From: Orlajensenia sp037404875
GTDB taxonomy: Bacteria; Actinomycetota; Actinomycetes; Actinomycetales; Microbacteriaceae
Assembly: GCF_037404875.1 (NCBI RefSeq)
Contig: NZ_JBBELO010000035.1
Location: 1-64,000 of the forward strand
Direction: 5' to 3'
DNA length: 64,000 nt
Below are positions 1 to 7,526 of this stretch, one piece after another; within the stretch, counting starts at the first letter, position 1; each line of letters begins with the position of its first letter. Position numbers and translations under genes: made by a program. A model generated the notes under the pieces. It was not told the DNA's origin and searched no databases. It worked only from the letters and a program-made list of their open reading frames with translations.

Positions 1-69
1 CACAGCGCCCTCGGCGGCAAACCACCCATCAGTCGACTGTCACCAACCTGATGGCCGAGTACATCTAGG
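1..69 (+). pseudogene. 3' remnant of an IS481-like transposase (partial, frameshifted)
   Basis: The first bases read HSALGGKPPISRL in frame 1, which resembles the conserved C-terminal end of IS481-family DDE transposases. That frame meets TGA at 49-51. A plausible continuation, VTNLMAEYI followed by TAG (67-69), lies in frame 3 from base 39. This suggests an indel near base 38 and a broken gene. The rest of the element lies outside the window. The identification rests on about 20 residues, so it is tentative. Confidence 0.45.
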
Positions 70-159
70 CGAGCGATCGCCTGCGGAAAATGTGAGATGG
101 TGGCGCGCAGTCGAGCATTGCGCGACACTTTATGCACCCGTGCTCTAGGTGTGGTGACT

Positions 160-182
160 CCCGTTTCAGTGAATGAAACGGG
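160..182. promoter_or_regulatory. Palindromic operator candidate upstream of the IclR-type gene
   Basis: CCCGTTTCA (160-168) and TGAAACGGG (174-182) form a perfect 9-bp inverted repeat with a 5-bp spacer. It lies about 70 bp upstream of the IclR-type start. IclR-family dimers commonly bind palindromes with a TTTCA/TGAAA core, so autoregulation is the simplest inference. No T-run follows, which argues against a terminator. Confidence 0.5.
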
Positions 183-254
183 TTCAGATATCACGTCGGA
201 GAGTTTGGGCGAGCTTCGGCGCTCATCGTCGCGACAGTGGTGGAAGGCCGGGAG

Positions 255-1016
255 ATGGCGGACGATCGCAGCATGGTTGCGCGGGTTGTATTGACCCTGG
301 ACTGCTGCTTGGAGTCGTCCGATCCGGTCTCATTGGCTGCCCTATCCGCAGCTACCGGACTTCCCAAATCGACAGTGTGGCGTATCGCCGAGAACCTGAC
401 AAGCAAGGGTCTCTTGGCCAGGACTGCTGCGGGATACCAAGGCGGGGTGGGTCTGGTTGCTCGAGGTGATCAAGCCGCACGGCAATGGTCGCTCCGGGCG
501 AACACAGTTCCTGAGCTCGTCGAACTGCACAAGCTGTCCGGAGCTGCGGTATGGGCTGTCGACGTGCGGAACTTCCCGGACTGGACCGTCGTTGGGTCCA
601 TTTACGACACATCCGCTGTTCGGAATAGGTACTCGGATGACTGGCGACACGATCCCACGGACGCCTCGATCATGGCATCAGCCCTCGGCCACGTGGGTCT
701 AGCCGATCATCCCGACCGAGTCGAGAATCTGCTCCGTCGCGGAATACCTCGACTAACGCCGAACACCGAGACCAATCCGCAGCGCGTTCTCACCATCCTT
801 CACCGGGCACGCCAGGACCGCGAGCTCATCGAACACGGTGGCGTGTGGCGTGGATGGTCCTGCATCGCCGTCCCGATAACAGATCATCGGCATGCGACGG
901 TTGGTGTGTTGGGTGTCGTCGACCGGACGACGCGATTCGCCCCGAAGAGGCTTTCCCTTCTGGCGCATGCTTCTGCCGGTCGCCTCAGGGGGCAGTGGTC
1001 GCGAAGCGGAACGTAG
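255..1016 (+). CDS. IclR family transcriptional regulator
   Basis: This protein of about 253 residues has an N-terminal winged helix (about residues 10-65, with ATGLPKSTVWRIAENLTSKG as the recognition region). A diverged IclR effector-binding domain follows, ending in a segment like CIAVPITDHRHATVGVLGVV. ATG 255 is preferred over GTG 237 because GGAAGG at 242-247 is well spaced for it. The gene stands alone between IS remnants and a convergent operon, so its target is unknown. The palindrome at 160-182 suggests autoregulation. The effector domain is short and poorly conserved, so no ligand can be proposed. Confidence 0.8.
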   Translation: MADDRSMVARVVLTLDCCLESSDPVSLAALSAATGLPKSTVWRIAENLTSKGLLARTAAGYQGGVGLVARGDQAARQWSLRANTVPELVELHKLSGAAVWAVDVRNFPDWTVVGSIYDTSAVRNRYSDDWRHDPTDASIMASALGHVGLADHPDRVENLLRRGIPRLTPNTETNPQRVLTILHRARQDRELIEHGGVWRGWSCIAVPITDHRHATVGVLGVVDRTTRFAPKRLSLLAHASAGRLRGQWSRSGT

Positions 1017-1140
1017 CCCGACCGCGTCCGGAATCAAACTCGCGCCCGCCTGGGGGGCTTCTCCGGGCTGCGAACTGAACGCTGAAGAGATGCGTGACTC
1101 GGGCATGCTCCCGGCCTACCGGAATCGACGCGAGACCGGG

Positions 1141-1596
1141 CTAGTGCCGGCCGGTGGCGTAGACGTCGACGCAGATGACCCCCTGATTACCATCCTGGTC
1201 GGCGATCACGGTAAGCGCCGGAGCGTCGCTCTCATCGGCAATACTTTCGCCCGCAGCCACGGCGGCGCTGATGCGCGCCTCGGCTGCTTCGCGCGCCACG
1301 TAGACCTCGATGTGAAAGCGCTGCCCTGCCGGCACCGGTTCAGCGGCATCGCCGAACCAGAGATTCGGCACCCGGCCCGAGGCGTCCCTGATCTCATCAC
1401 TCGGCGAGCCGCGTCCCTGACTCTCAGCGTTCCCGGTCAGGAGCGCCGCCCAGACGGGGGCGATGCTCGCCGACCGCGCCGTGTCGAGGCCGAGCTCGAT
1501 GTGGCTCACGGAGGACGGATCGGCGACGAGTCGGAACTCGGCGGCGATCTCGGTGATGCGCCGGGCCAGGCCGATGTCCTGTAGCGTCGGGAACAT
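1141..1596 (-). CDS. VOC/glyoxalase-fold protein, apparently the C-terminal part of a pterin dehydratase-VOC fusion
   Basis: The 151 residues match the C-terminal half of actinobacterial proteins that join a 4a-hydroxytetrahydrobiopterin dehydratase domain to a VOC domain. The N-terminus (ARRITEIAAEF) resembles the end of the dehydratase domain. The rest is VOC-like, with HIELGLDTA and ADQDGNQGVI. The dehydratase catalytic part is absent, because the kinase gene ends only 5 bp upstream. The gene is either a stand-alone VOC derivative or a 5'-truncated relic. It is the last cistron of the minus-strand operon. No substrate can be inferred. Confidence 0.6.
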   Translation of the reverse strand: MFPTLQDIGLARRITEIAAEFRLVADPSSVSHIELGLDTARSASIAPVWAALLTGNAESQGRGSPSDEIRDASGRVPNLWFGDAAEPVPAGQRFHIEVYVAREAAEARISAAVAAGESIADESDAPALTVIADQDGNQGVICVDVYATGRH

Positions 1597-1601
1597 CTCT
1601 C

Positions 1602-3335
1602 TCAGCCCCTGTGCCTGCGTGGAATGCTCATCGTGAAGCAGGTGCCCTCGCCCTCGGTGCTCTCAACGTCGAGCGTGCCGCCGTGTGCGATCACGATGGC
1701 CTTAGTGATGCTGAGCCCGAGTCCGACTCCCTGCACCGCCTGACGGGTCGCCGTCGACGACCGGAAGAACCGCGTGAACAGGCGGTCGACCTCGGCGGCC
1801 GGGATGCCCATGCCGGTGTCGTCGAAACGGATGCGCGCCCGCTCCCCCGACTCATCGAGACTCACCCGCACGGTTCCGCCCGACGGGGTGAACTTCACCG
1901 CGTTCGACAGGAGGTTGTCGCAGGCCTGGCCGAGCCGCATCGCATCGCCATACACCACGAGTTCCGACGGCGGGAGGTCGGCGGCGAGGGTGACCCCCCG
2001 GCCTTTAGCGCCCGGCGTGGCCGACTCCAACGAGGCCTCGACGATGGCACGCAGGTCGACCTCACGTCGTTCGAGGGGGAACTTGCCCGATTCGACCTGC
2101 GCCGTGAACAGCAGGTCGCCGACGAGCGAGAGGAGGCGGTTCGCATTGCGCTCCGCGACACCGAGGTATTGCAGTTGCTCCGCCGTCAACGGCGCTTCAT
2201 CGTCGTCGCGGATGAGCTCGAGGTATCCGAGGATCGAACTGAGCGGCGTGCGCAGCTCGTGCGAGATCATGCCGACGAACTCGTCCTTCAGGCGTGCCAC
2301 CTCGTGCGCCTGGGTGACGTCGGTTCCGACGAAGATGAAGCCGACGTGCTCGCCGGTCTCGTCGAGCCGTTCCGAGCCCGAGAGCTGAACCGGCACTCGA
2401 TCTCCATCCGCGCGAACGAGCGACCACTCCGCGTTCGAGCCCCACGTGCGCTGGGCGGCTGCGACGAGCCCGGCGAACTCCTCGTGATCGGTGACCGGAT
2501 CCACGCCCGCCTTGAAGCTGGCGGCACGGCTGCGCAGCATCTCGGAATCGAGGAAGTCGGTGATGTACTTCTTGTCCTCCGCGTCGGCTGCTGAGACGCC
2601 CAGCATACGCTCGGCTCCCGGGTTCCACGCGATGATGAGGCCGCGCAGATCGGTGACGATCACGGCCTCGAAGACGACGGCATCCCACACGCTGCGGTTG
2701 AACGCCTCGGCCTGGCGCAGCGTCACTGCGGCCTCTTCGAGGAGCGCTCCATTGCGTTCGGCCTCGAGCAACCGCTCGGCACGCTCCTCGGAGAGCTCGT
2801 GTGCGGCCGCCAGTTGCACCCGTGCCCGGTGTGCCAGATCGTTCACGATGCCCGCGACCGCCAGGTAGACCAGGGGCGCGAAGAAGCCGCGCAAAACCTG
2901 GCCGTCGTCCCACGCGGCCGTACCGCAGAGATACGGGAAGAACAGCACGACGCTCGTCGCGATTGCCGCGATAGCGATGTGGCGTCGACCCTCGAGCGAG
3001 GCGATCCAGATGACCGGAAGGATGATGAGCGCGCCGAACATCGAGGCGGCGCCGCCGGTTCCCACGCGGAAGAAGCCGAAGCCCACCAGGGTGAGCAGGG
3101 GCAGCAGGAAGACCCACTCCGACGGAACCCGCGTCTGGGGCAGCAACGAGAGGGCCGTGGTCGCGGCCACGCACGCGATTCCGATGCCGGCCCAGAGCGC
3201 ATCCGTGATCTGGAGGTTCGGGATGAGGGTGATGGCGAGCAGTGCCGCGAGAAGGCCGATGAACGAGGGCAACTCCCGTAGGAAGTAGTTGCGCGAGCTG
3301 ACCGACAGGCTCTGCAACCAGGTCACGGCGCTCAC
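1602..3335 (-). CDS. Membrane PAS-domain sensor histidine kinase
   Basis: The 577 residues begin with about six hydrophobic segments (residues 25-165), then a short coiled coil (175-212) and a PAS domain (about 213-345) that includes a PAC-like end (GFIFVGTDVTQAHEV). A HisKA domain follows with phosphoacceptor H359 in MISHELRTPLSS. The C-terminus is an ATPase domain with N-box CDNLLSNAVKFTPSGG, G1 DDTGMGIP and G2 GVGLGLSI. All kinase motifs are intact. Its start overlaps the stop of the receiver gene by 4 nt, so it is translationally coupled. It probably phosphorylates the stand-alone receivers and possibly the receiver-PIG-L fusion of the same operon. Confidence 0.93.
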   Translation of the reverse strand: MSAVTWLQSLSVSSRNYFLRELPSFIGLLAALLAITLIPNLQITDALWAGIGIACVAATTALSLLPQTRVPSEWVFLLPLLTLVGFGFFRVGTGGAASMFGALIILPVIWIASLEGRRHIAIAAIATSVVLFFPYLCGTAAWDDGQVLRGFFAPLVYLAVAGIVNDLAHRARVQLAAAHELSEERAERLLEAERNGALLEEAAVTLRQAEAFNRSVWDAVVFEAVIVTDLRGLIIAWNPGAERMLGVSAADAEDKKYITDFLDSEMLRSRAASFKAGVDPVTDHEEFAGLVAAAQRTWGSNAEWSLVRADGDRVPVQLSGSERLDETGEHVGFIFVGTDVTQAHEVARLKDEFVGMISHELRTPLSSILGYLELIRDDDEAPLTAEQLQYLGVAERNANRLLSLVGDLLFTAQVESGKFPLERREVDLRAIVEASLESATPGAKGRGVTLAADLPPSELVVYGDAMRLGQACDNLLSNAVKFTPSGGTVRVSLDESGERARIRFDDTGMGIPAAEVDRLFTRFFRSSTATRQAVQGVGLGLSITKAIVIAHGGTLDVESTEGEGTCFTMSIPRRHRG

Positions 3336-3727
3336 GGTGCGTCCTGACGGGCCCAGCCATCGGCGAGTTCGGCGAGTCGCTGGCCGAGTTGTCTCGGGCT
3401 GAACGGCTTCACGATGTACTCGTCGGCCCCGGCCGCGATGCCGGCGTCGAGCGCCGCCGCGTCCACGCTGGCCGACACGATCACGACGCGCGGATGCTGC
3501 CCCGCGGCGCGGGCCTGCTTCATCACTTCGAGCCCGGTCAGCTCCGGCATCGAGACGTCGAGCAGTGCGACCTCGATCTCCCCGGTGAGGATGGCATCGA
3601 GGGCCTGCCGACCATTCGAAACGGATGCCGCGACCTCGAAGCCCGCGCGCCGCGCCGCGATCTCGAGCAGCACGCGGAGGTCGGCGTCGTCGTCGGCGAT
3701 CAGGGCGCGCAGCGGGGCCACGGTCAT
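3332..3727 (-). CDS. Stand-alone response regulator receiver (CheY-like)
   Basis: The 131 residues form a single REC domain with acidic pocket ADDDAD (11-16), phosphoacceptor D57 in LLDVSMPEL and conserved K107 in IVKPFSP. There is no output domain, so it acts by protein contact or as a phosphorelay intermediate. It lies between another receiver (4-nt overlap upstream) and the histidine kinase (4-nt overlap downstream). Its likely partners are the kinase and proteins of the same operon. The direct target is not visible in the sequence. Confidence 0.93.
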   Translation of the reverse strand: MTVAPLRALIADDDADLRVLLEIAARRAGFEVAASVSNGRQALDAILTGEIEVALLDVSMPELTGLEVMKQARAAGQHPRVVIVSASVDAAALDAGIAAGADEYIVKPFSPRQLGQRLAELADGWARQDAP

Positions 3728-4089
3728 CGAGCTCCTTGAGTACTCAGGTCTGCGACGATCCGGCGTACCTGTTCCCCCGTGAAGGGCTTCGGCAGAACCG
3801 CGTCGGCCTGCGGGTAGTCGTGCGTGTCGAGCACCGAGGTGATCACGAGGGCGGCCTCTGGGGCACGCAGTCGCATCCGCTCGGCGACTGCCCAGCCGTC
3901 GGGCGGCGGCATGAGCAGGTCGATCACGATGATCTGCGGCGAGCGCCCCGCAAGCGCGTCCTCGGCGGCCGCTCCACTCTCTGCGGCGATCACCTCGCAG
4001 CCGGCGCGCTCGAACTGCGTGCGGAGCAGCGCGCGCTGATCGTCGCTGTCGTCGATGACGAGCACCAACGCACGGGATACCTGGGTCAC
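3724..4089 (-). CDS. Second stand-alone response regulator receiver
   Basis: The protein has about 121 residues from GTG 4089, which overlaps the stop of the 46-residue membrane peptide (GTGA). Upstream in-frame sequence is Arg/Ala-rich antisense shadow, so a longer start is rejected. REC motifs are intact: acidic pocket IDDSDD (12-17), D57 in VIDLLMPPPDG and K101 in LPKPF. There is no output domain. The operon therefore has three receivers, two free and one fused to a deacetylase. That arrangement suits a phosphorelay or competitive phosphate sinks. Confidence 0.88.
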   Translation of the reverse strand: MTQVSRALVLVIDDSDDQRALLRTQFERAGCEVIAAESGAAAEDALAGRSPQIIVIDLLMPPPDGWAVAERMRLRAPEAALVITSVLDTHDYPQADAVLPKPFTGEQVRRIVADLSTQGAR

Positions 4090-4226
4090 AGGAAGAACAC
4101 CTGCCTCACGATGACGAGCACGACGACGATCGCCAATGCGAGCAGCGCCTGCGGCACCAGCCGCCACTCCGACCTCCGATTATCGTCGATCTCCGCCTGC
4201 AGGCTGTCACGATTCAACTCGCTCAT
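4086..4226 (-). CDS. 46-residue single-pass membrane peptide
   Basis: This short gene encodes a charged N-terminus (SELNRDSLQAEIDDNRRSEW), one strong membrane helix (ALLALAIVVVLVIV) and a short basic/aromatic end. Its ATG overlaps the stop of the glycosyltransferase (ATGA), and its stop overlaps the next receiver start (GTGA). This two-sided coupling is the main evidence that it is real. It could be a small subunit or regulator of the GT2 synthase, analogous to small membrane partners of other processive synthases. That role is inference; I recognise no family. Confidence 0.72.
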   Translation of the reverse strand: MSELNRDSLQAEIDDNRRSEWRLVPQALLALAIVVVLVIVRQVFFL

Positions 4227-5719
4227 CCCATCACCCGTCCGGTCTTCTCGGTCTTGTCCCAGACCATCGCGGCCCCGCGGGCCTCCTTGATGTACGAGTC
4301 CACCGTGATCGCGCACAGCAGCGGCCCGTAGCCCACGAGGTAGACCAGGAGCGGGCTCAGGAAGCGACCGGCCTTCGTGTCGTCGATGCGCTTGGCCGCC
4401 CAGGCGGCGAGCATGGAGACCGAGATCCAGCCGTAGGTCGCCAGCGTGAACGCGACCAGGCCCTGCTCGGTGAACTTGAGTCCGAACCAACTCGGGATGA
4501 CGCGCTCGACGAGGCCCGGGAACAACGCGGTGAACATCACGAAGATCGACAGCAGCCCCGGAAAGAGGACGGCCTCACGCCAACTCGATCGGCCGGTGGC
4601 TGGATCCAACTGCACCGCGAGCAGGATCGTATACACGTAGGTGCAGGTGGCGGTGATCCAGAGCACCCGGAACACCAGCAGCGAGAGCGGCGAGTTCAGC
4701 AGGAACAAACCGATCAGGCCGGCCGTGGACACGACCATGATGACGGGCAGCAGAAAGGTGCTGAACCAGAACAAGCCGAACGAGGTGCTGCCGAGACGGT
4801 GCTCCTTGGACGGTCGGAACCAGAGGTGCCGATACCGGGCGGTCAGCTGCACGTTGCCGCGGGCCCAGCGCAGGCGTTGCTTCCAGAGCGCGCCGATCTT
4901 GTGGGGTTCCTCGGCCAGCACGACGGCGTAGGGCTCGAAGACGACGCGACGCCCGGCGAGCTGGGTCTTGAAGGTGGTGACCGTGTCTTCGGCGAGCGAG
5001 CTCGTGTCGATGGCTCCGCCGATCGCCTCGAGGTTCGTGCGCGAGTGCAGCTGCGCACCGCCGGCCAGGCAGGCCAGCGCCCCGAGCACGTTCTGCGCAC
5101 GCCGGCTGCCCATCTGGGAGAGCACGTACTCGAAGGCGACGAACCGGCTGAGGTAGTTCTTGTCACGGCTTCCCTCGGCGATGTACGCCGTCACCGCGCC
5201 GACCCGTTCGTCCGCGAGGTGCCGCGTCATGCGGCGCAGCGAGTCGGGCAGGTAGATCACGTCGGCATCCATGATGAGCAGGGCCTGCATCCAGTCGTCC
5301 TGCAGCACGTGACGGATGCCGTGGTTCAGGGTGTGCGCCTTGCCCTCGCCCCCGCGCTCCCTTCTCAGGTGGAAGACAGCTCCGGGGTACTGCACGGCCT
5401 TGGCTCGCACGACGTCGGGGGTGTCATCGGTCGAGGCGTCGTCGACGACGTAGATGCGCAACGCACCATCGGGGTACTCCAGGCCCATGAGGCGATCGAT
5501 GGAGGCTCCGATGACCGCGCCCTCGTTCCACGCGGGCACGATCACGGCCACGTTCGGCAGATACGGTGCGGCGTCGCGGTAGTGGTTGCGCACCGCATGG
5601 AACGGCACGAGCAGGAACTGGTACGCCATCGTCAGCACGGGAACGATCCCCAGGAGCACCAGGAAGACCAGTACCCCGGCCACACCCCACTGCACGCCGC
5701 CCCACGCCTCGGCGCTCAC
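4223..5719 (-). CDS. Processive family 2 glycosyltransferase (polysaccharide synthase-like)
   Basis: The protein has 498 residues from GTG 5719, which overlaps the PHP gene stop by 4 nt. One N-terminal membrane helix (about 11-37) precedes a cytosolic GT-A domain with VVDDAS (D93/D94), DAD (151-153), an ED pair (244-245) and QRLRW (281-285). The D,D,D,QxxRW signature marks processive synthases of the cellulose, chitin, hyaluronan and PNAG type. Four or so C-terminal helices could form the export channel. The neighbouring PIG-L-type deacetylase would fit a GlcNAc-containing polymer. The actual sugar is inference. Confidence 0.9.
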   Translation of the reverse strand: MSAEAWGGVQWGVAGVLVFLVLLGIVPVLTMAYQFLLVPFHAVRNHYRDAAPYLPNVAVIVPAWNEGAVIGASIDRLMGLEYPDGALRIYVVDDASTDDTPDVVRAKAVQYPGAVFHLRRERGGEGKAHTLNHGIRHVLQDDWMQALLIMDADVIYLPDSLRRMTRHLADERVGAVTAYIAEGSRDKNYLSRFVAFEYVLSQMGSRRAQNVLGALACLAGGAQLHSRTNLEAIGGAIDTSSLAEDTVTTFKTQLAGRRVVFEPYAVVLAEEPHKIGALWKQRLRWARGNVQLTARYRHLWFRPSKEHRLGSTSFGLFWFSTFLLPVIMVVSTAGLIGLFLLNSPLSLLVFRVLWITATCTYVYTILLAVQLDPATGRSSWREAVLFPGLLSIFVMFTALFPGLVERVIPSWFGLKFTEQGLVAFTLATYGWISVSMLAAWAAKRIDDTKAGRFLSPLLVYLVGYGPLLCAITVDSYIKEARGAAMVWDKTEKTGRVMG

Positions 5720-6492
5720 GGTGAACCTCGGCCCTCGGCCGCAGCATCGAGGATCTCGACGACGCGCCGGTAGCGGCCGACGTCGGTCGAGACGTGGCTG
5801 TCGGTGGACGCGACGACCCGTGCGCCGGCGGCCCGGGCTGCGAGAACGACGCGCGCACCGGGGCACGCCCACTTCTCGTTCACCTCGATGAGGGTGCCGG
5901 TGCTCGCGGCCTCCCCCGCCCAGCGGGCGAGCAGGTCGTCGCTGAGGTCGTCTTCGTGCAGCCCCATCTTCGGCAGGATGGAGAAGGGATGCGCCAGTTG
6001 TGCCGCCGGCGCTCGATGCATCGCGCCGATCATGGCCTCCACGAGCATCTCGGCCGCGGCGGAAGGCGTCAGCCCGGCCGCGAGCTCGGCCCGCGCGCGG
6101 TCCGGCGTCCACGGCCCGTCCGGCCCCGGGAACTGGTGGTCGGCGATCACGATCGCCTCCACGCCGCCCGGCCCCACGACGAGGTCCTCGGGCACGTCGA
6201 GGGTTCCCGCAGCATCCAGGATCTTCGCCTCGACCCCCGTGTGGATGACGAGGCCGTCGGGCACCCGCTCCGCCGCGACGGCAGCGACGAACTCCGGCAC
6301 CCAGCGCGTGGCTACCCGCACGTGGTCGATCAGGCGCAGTTCATGCAGGCCGGCATCATGGGCTGCACGGATGTTCTCGGCCAGCGTGCTCACGGCATCG
6401 TCCGAGAACTGCGAGTGCACGTGCCAGTCGCCGCGCAGCTCAGCGTGCCCGCCCGGCAGGGCCTCCCCCGCCCGCTCCCGCTCGGTGTTCAC
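5716..6492 (-). CDS. PHP-domain metal-dependent phosphoesterase
   Basis: The 258 residues carry the PHP signature DWHVHSQFSDDA near residue 22, LIDHVR, a conserved ADHQF, QLAHPF and a terminal STDSHVS. These are the His/Asp metal ligands of the histidinol-phosphatase-like superfamily. The GTG start overlaps the ATP-grasp stop and the stop overlaps the glycosyltransferase start, so it sits inside the coupled operon. It could remove a phosphate from a sugar precursor or a lipid/polymer intermediate. Histidinol phosphatase is possible by sequence, but no other his genes are nearby. Confidence 0.82.
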   Translation of the reverse strand: MNTERERAGEALPGGHAELRGDWHVHSQFSDDAVSTLAENIRAAHDAGLHELRLIDHVRVATRWVPEFVAAVAAERVPDGLVIHTGVEAKILDAAGTLDVPEDLVVGPGGVEAIVIADHQFPGPDGPWTPDRARAELAAGLTPSAAAEMLVEAMIGAMHRAPAAQLAHPFSILPKMGLHEDDLSDDLLARWAGEAASTGTLIEVNEKWACPGARVVLAARAAGARVVASTDSHVSTDVGRYRRVVEILDAAAEGRGSP

Positions 6493-7457
6493 GGCGTCTC
6501 CAACACCTCGTCGACGGGCAGGAAGACGTCTTCGAGGTAGCGCACGTTGGCCACCTCGGCGAAGGGCACCTCGCGGGGAATCTCACGGCCGAGCGCCACG
6601 TCGACCGCGAGGGAGGGCATGTCGACGCCTGACGCGATGGTCAACGGCATCGCCCCCGAGAATCGCGGGTTGATCTCGAGCAGGGCGGGCTCGCCGTCGA
6701 TGCTGTAGCGCAGCTGCACGTTGGCCACGCCCACGATGCCCGCCGCGCGAGCGCAGGCGGCCGCCGCGGCTTCGAGTTCCTCGCGGTGCACCGTGCGACC
6801 GGCAACGGCGACCCCCGAGTCGACGCGGGCGCGCAGCCGCGGTACGGCGGCGACCACGTGCCCATCGGATGCCACGATCACGTCGACCGAGAACTCCTCG
6901 CCGGGCAGGTTCTCCTGGATGATCTGCGTCTCGTCGGGCGCCGCGGCTTCCAGTTCGGCACGCGTGTGCACGAGGTGCACCCCGCGCGAGCCGGCGCCAC
7001 TGCGCGGCTTGACGATGACGGGGAAGGTCCAGTCGTGCGCGATTCCGCCCGGCGTCAGCAGTTCCGTGTGGGGAACCCGGGCGTGCGGAGCGCAGGCCTG
7101 CACGAGGCGCCACTTGTCGAGGGCGGTCTCGAGCGCTTCCCCGCTGGCCGCGGCGAGCACCGCTCCGAGCTCGTCCCGTCGTCGCGCGAGCGGCGGCAGC
7201 TCGGCATCCACCGTCGAGACGACGACGTCGATGCCATCGGTCGCGACCAGGTCGATGACCGCGTCGACGAACTCGGGCGCACGCCCGGCCGGGATGATGC
7301 GTCGCCGTTCGGCTGCGACGAGATAGAGGCCGCTCGCCCAGCCGTCCATGTCGGCGGCGAACACGTCGAGATCCTCTCGGCGCAGCAACGAGCGGATGAC
7401 CGCCACCCCCGCCGGGCCTCCGGCTCCGGTCACCAGTACCTTGTGCGTGTCAGCCAC
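6489..7457 (-). CDS. ATP-grasp domain enzyme (carbamoyl-phosphate synthase-like ligase)
   Basis: The N-terminus is a Rossmann-like preATP-grasp region (KVLVTGAGGPAGVAVIRSL). The ATP-grasp core follows, with PVIVKPRSGAGSRGV, the QENLPGEEFSVDV segment and the metal-binding end LLEINPRFSGAM. The family joins a carboxylate to an amine or thiol using ATP. GTG 7457 and GTG 7475 are both preceded by purine-rich sites; 7457 gives the usual short N-terminus. Its 3' end overlaps the PHP gene by 4 nt. Modification of a sugar or a peptide-like precursor for the glycan is plausible; the substrate is unknown. Confidence 0.85.
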   Translation of the reverse strand: MADTHKVLVTGAGGPAGVAVIRSLLRREDLDVFAADMDGWASGLYLVAAERRRIIPAGRAPEFVDAVIDLVATDGIDVVVSTVDAELPPLARRRDELGAVLAAASGEALETALDKWRLVQACAPHARVPHTELLTPGGIAHDWTFPVIVKPRSGAGSRGVHLVHTRAELEAAAPDETQIIQENLPGEEFSVDVIVASDGHVVAAVPRLRARVDSGVAVAGRTVHREELEAAAAACARAAGIVGVANVQLRYSIDGEPALLEINPRFSGAMPLTIASGVDMPSLAVDVALGREIPREVPFAEVANVRYLEDVFLPVDEVLETP

Positions 7458-7526
7458 CCTGTCGTCTCCCGTCACTGGTTCGATCTCTCCCGGCCTCGAT
7501 CCGCCGGCCGCGCGCCCGCTGCGCGT

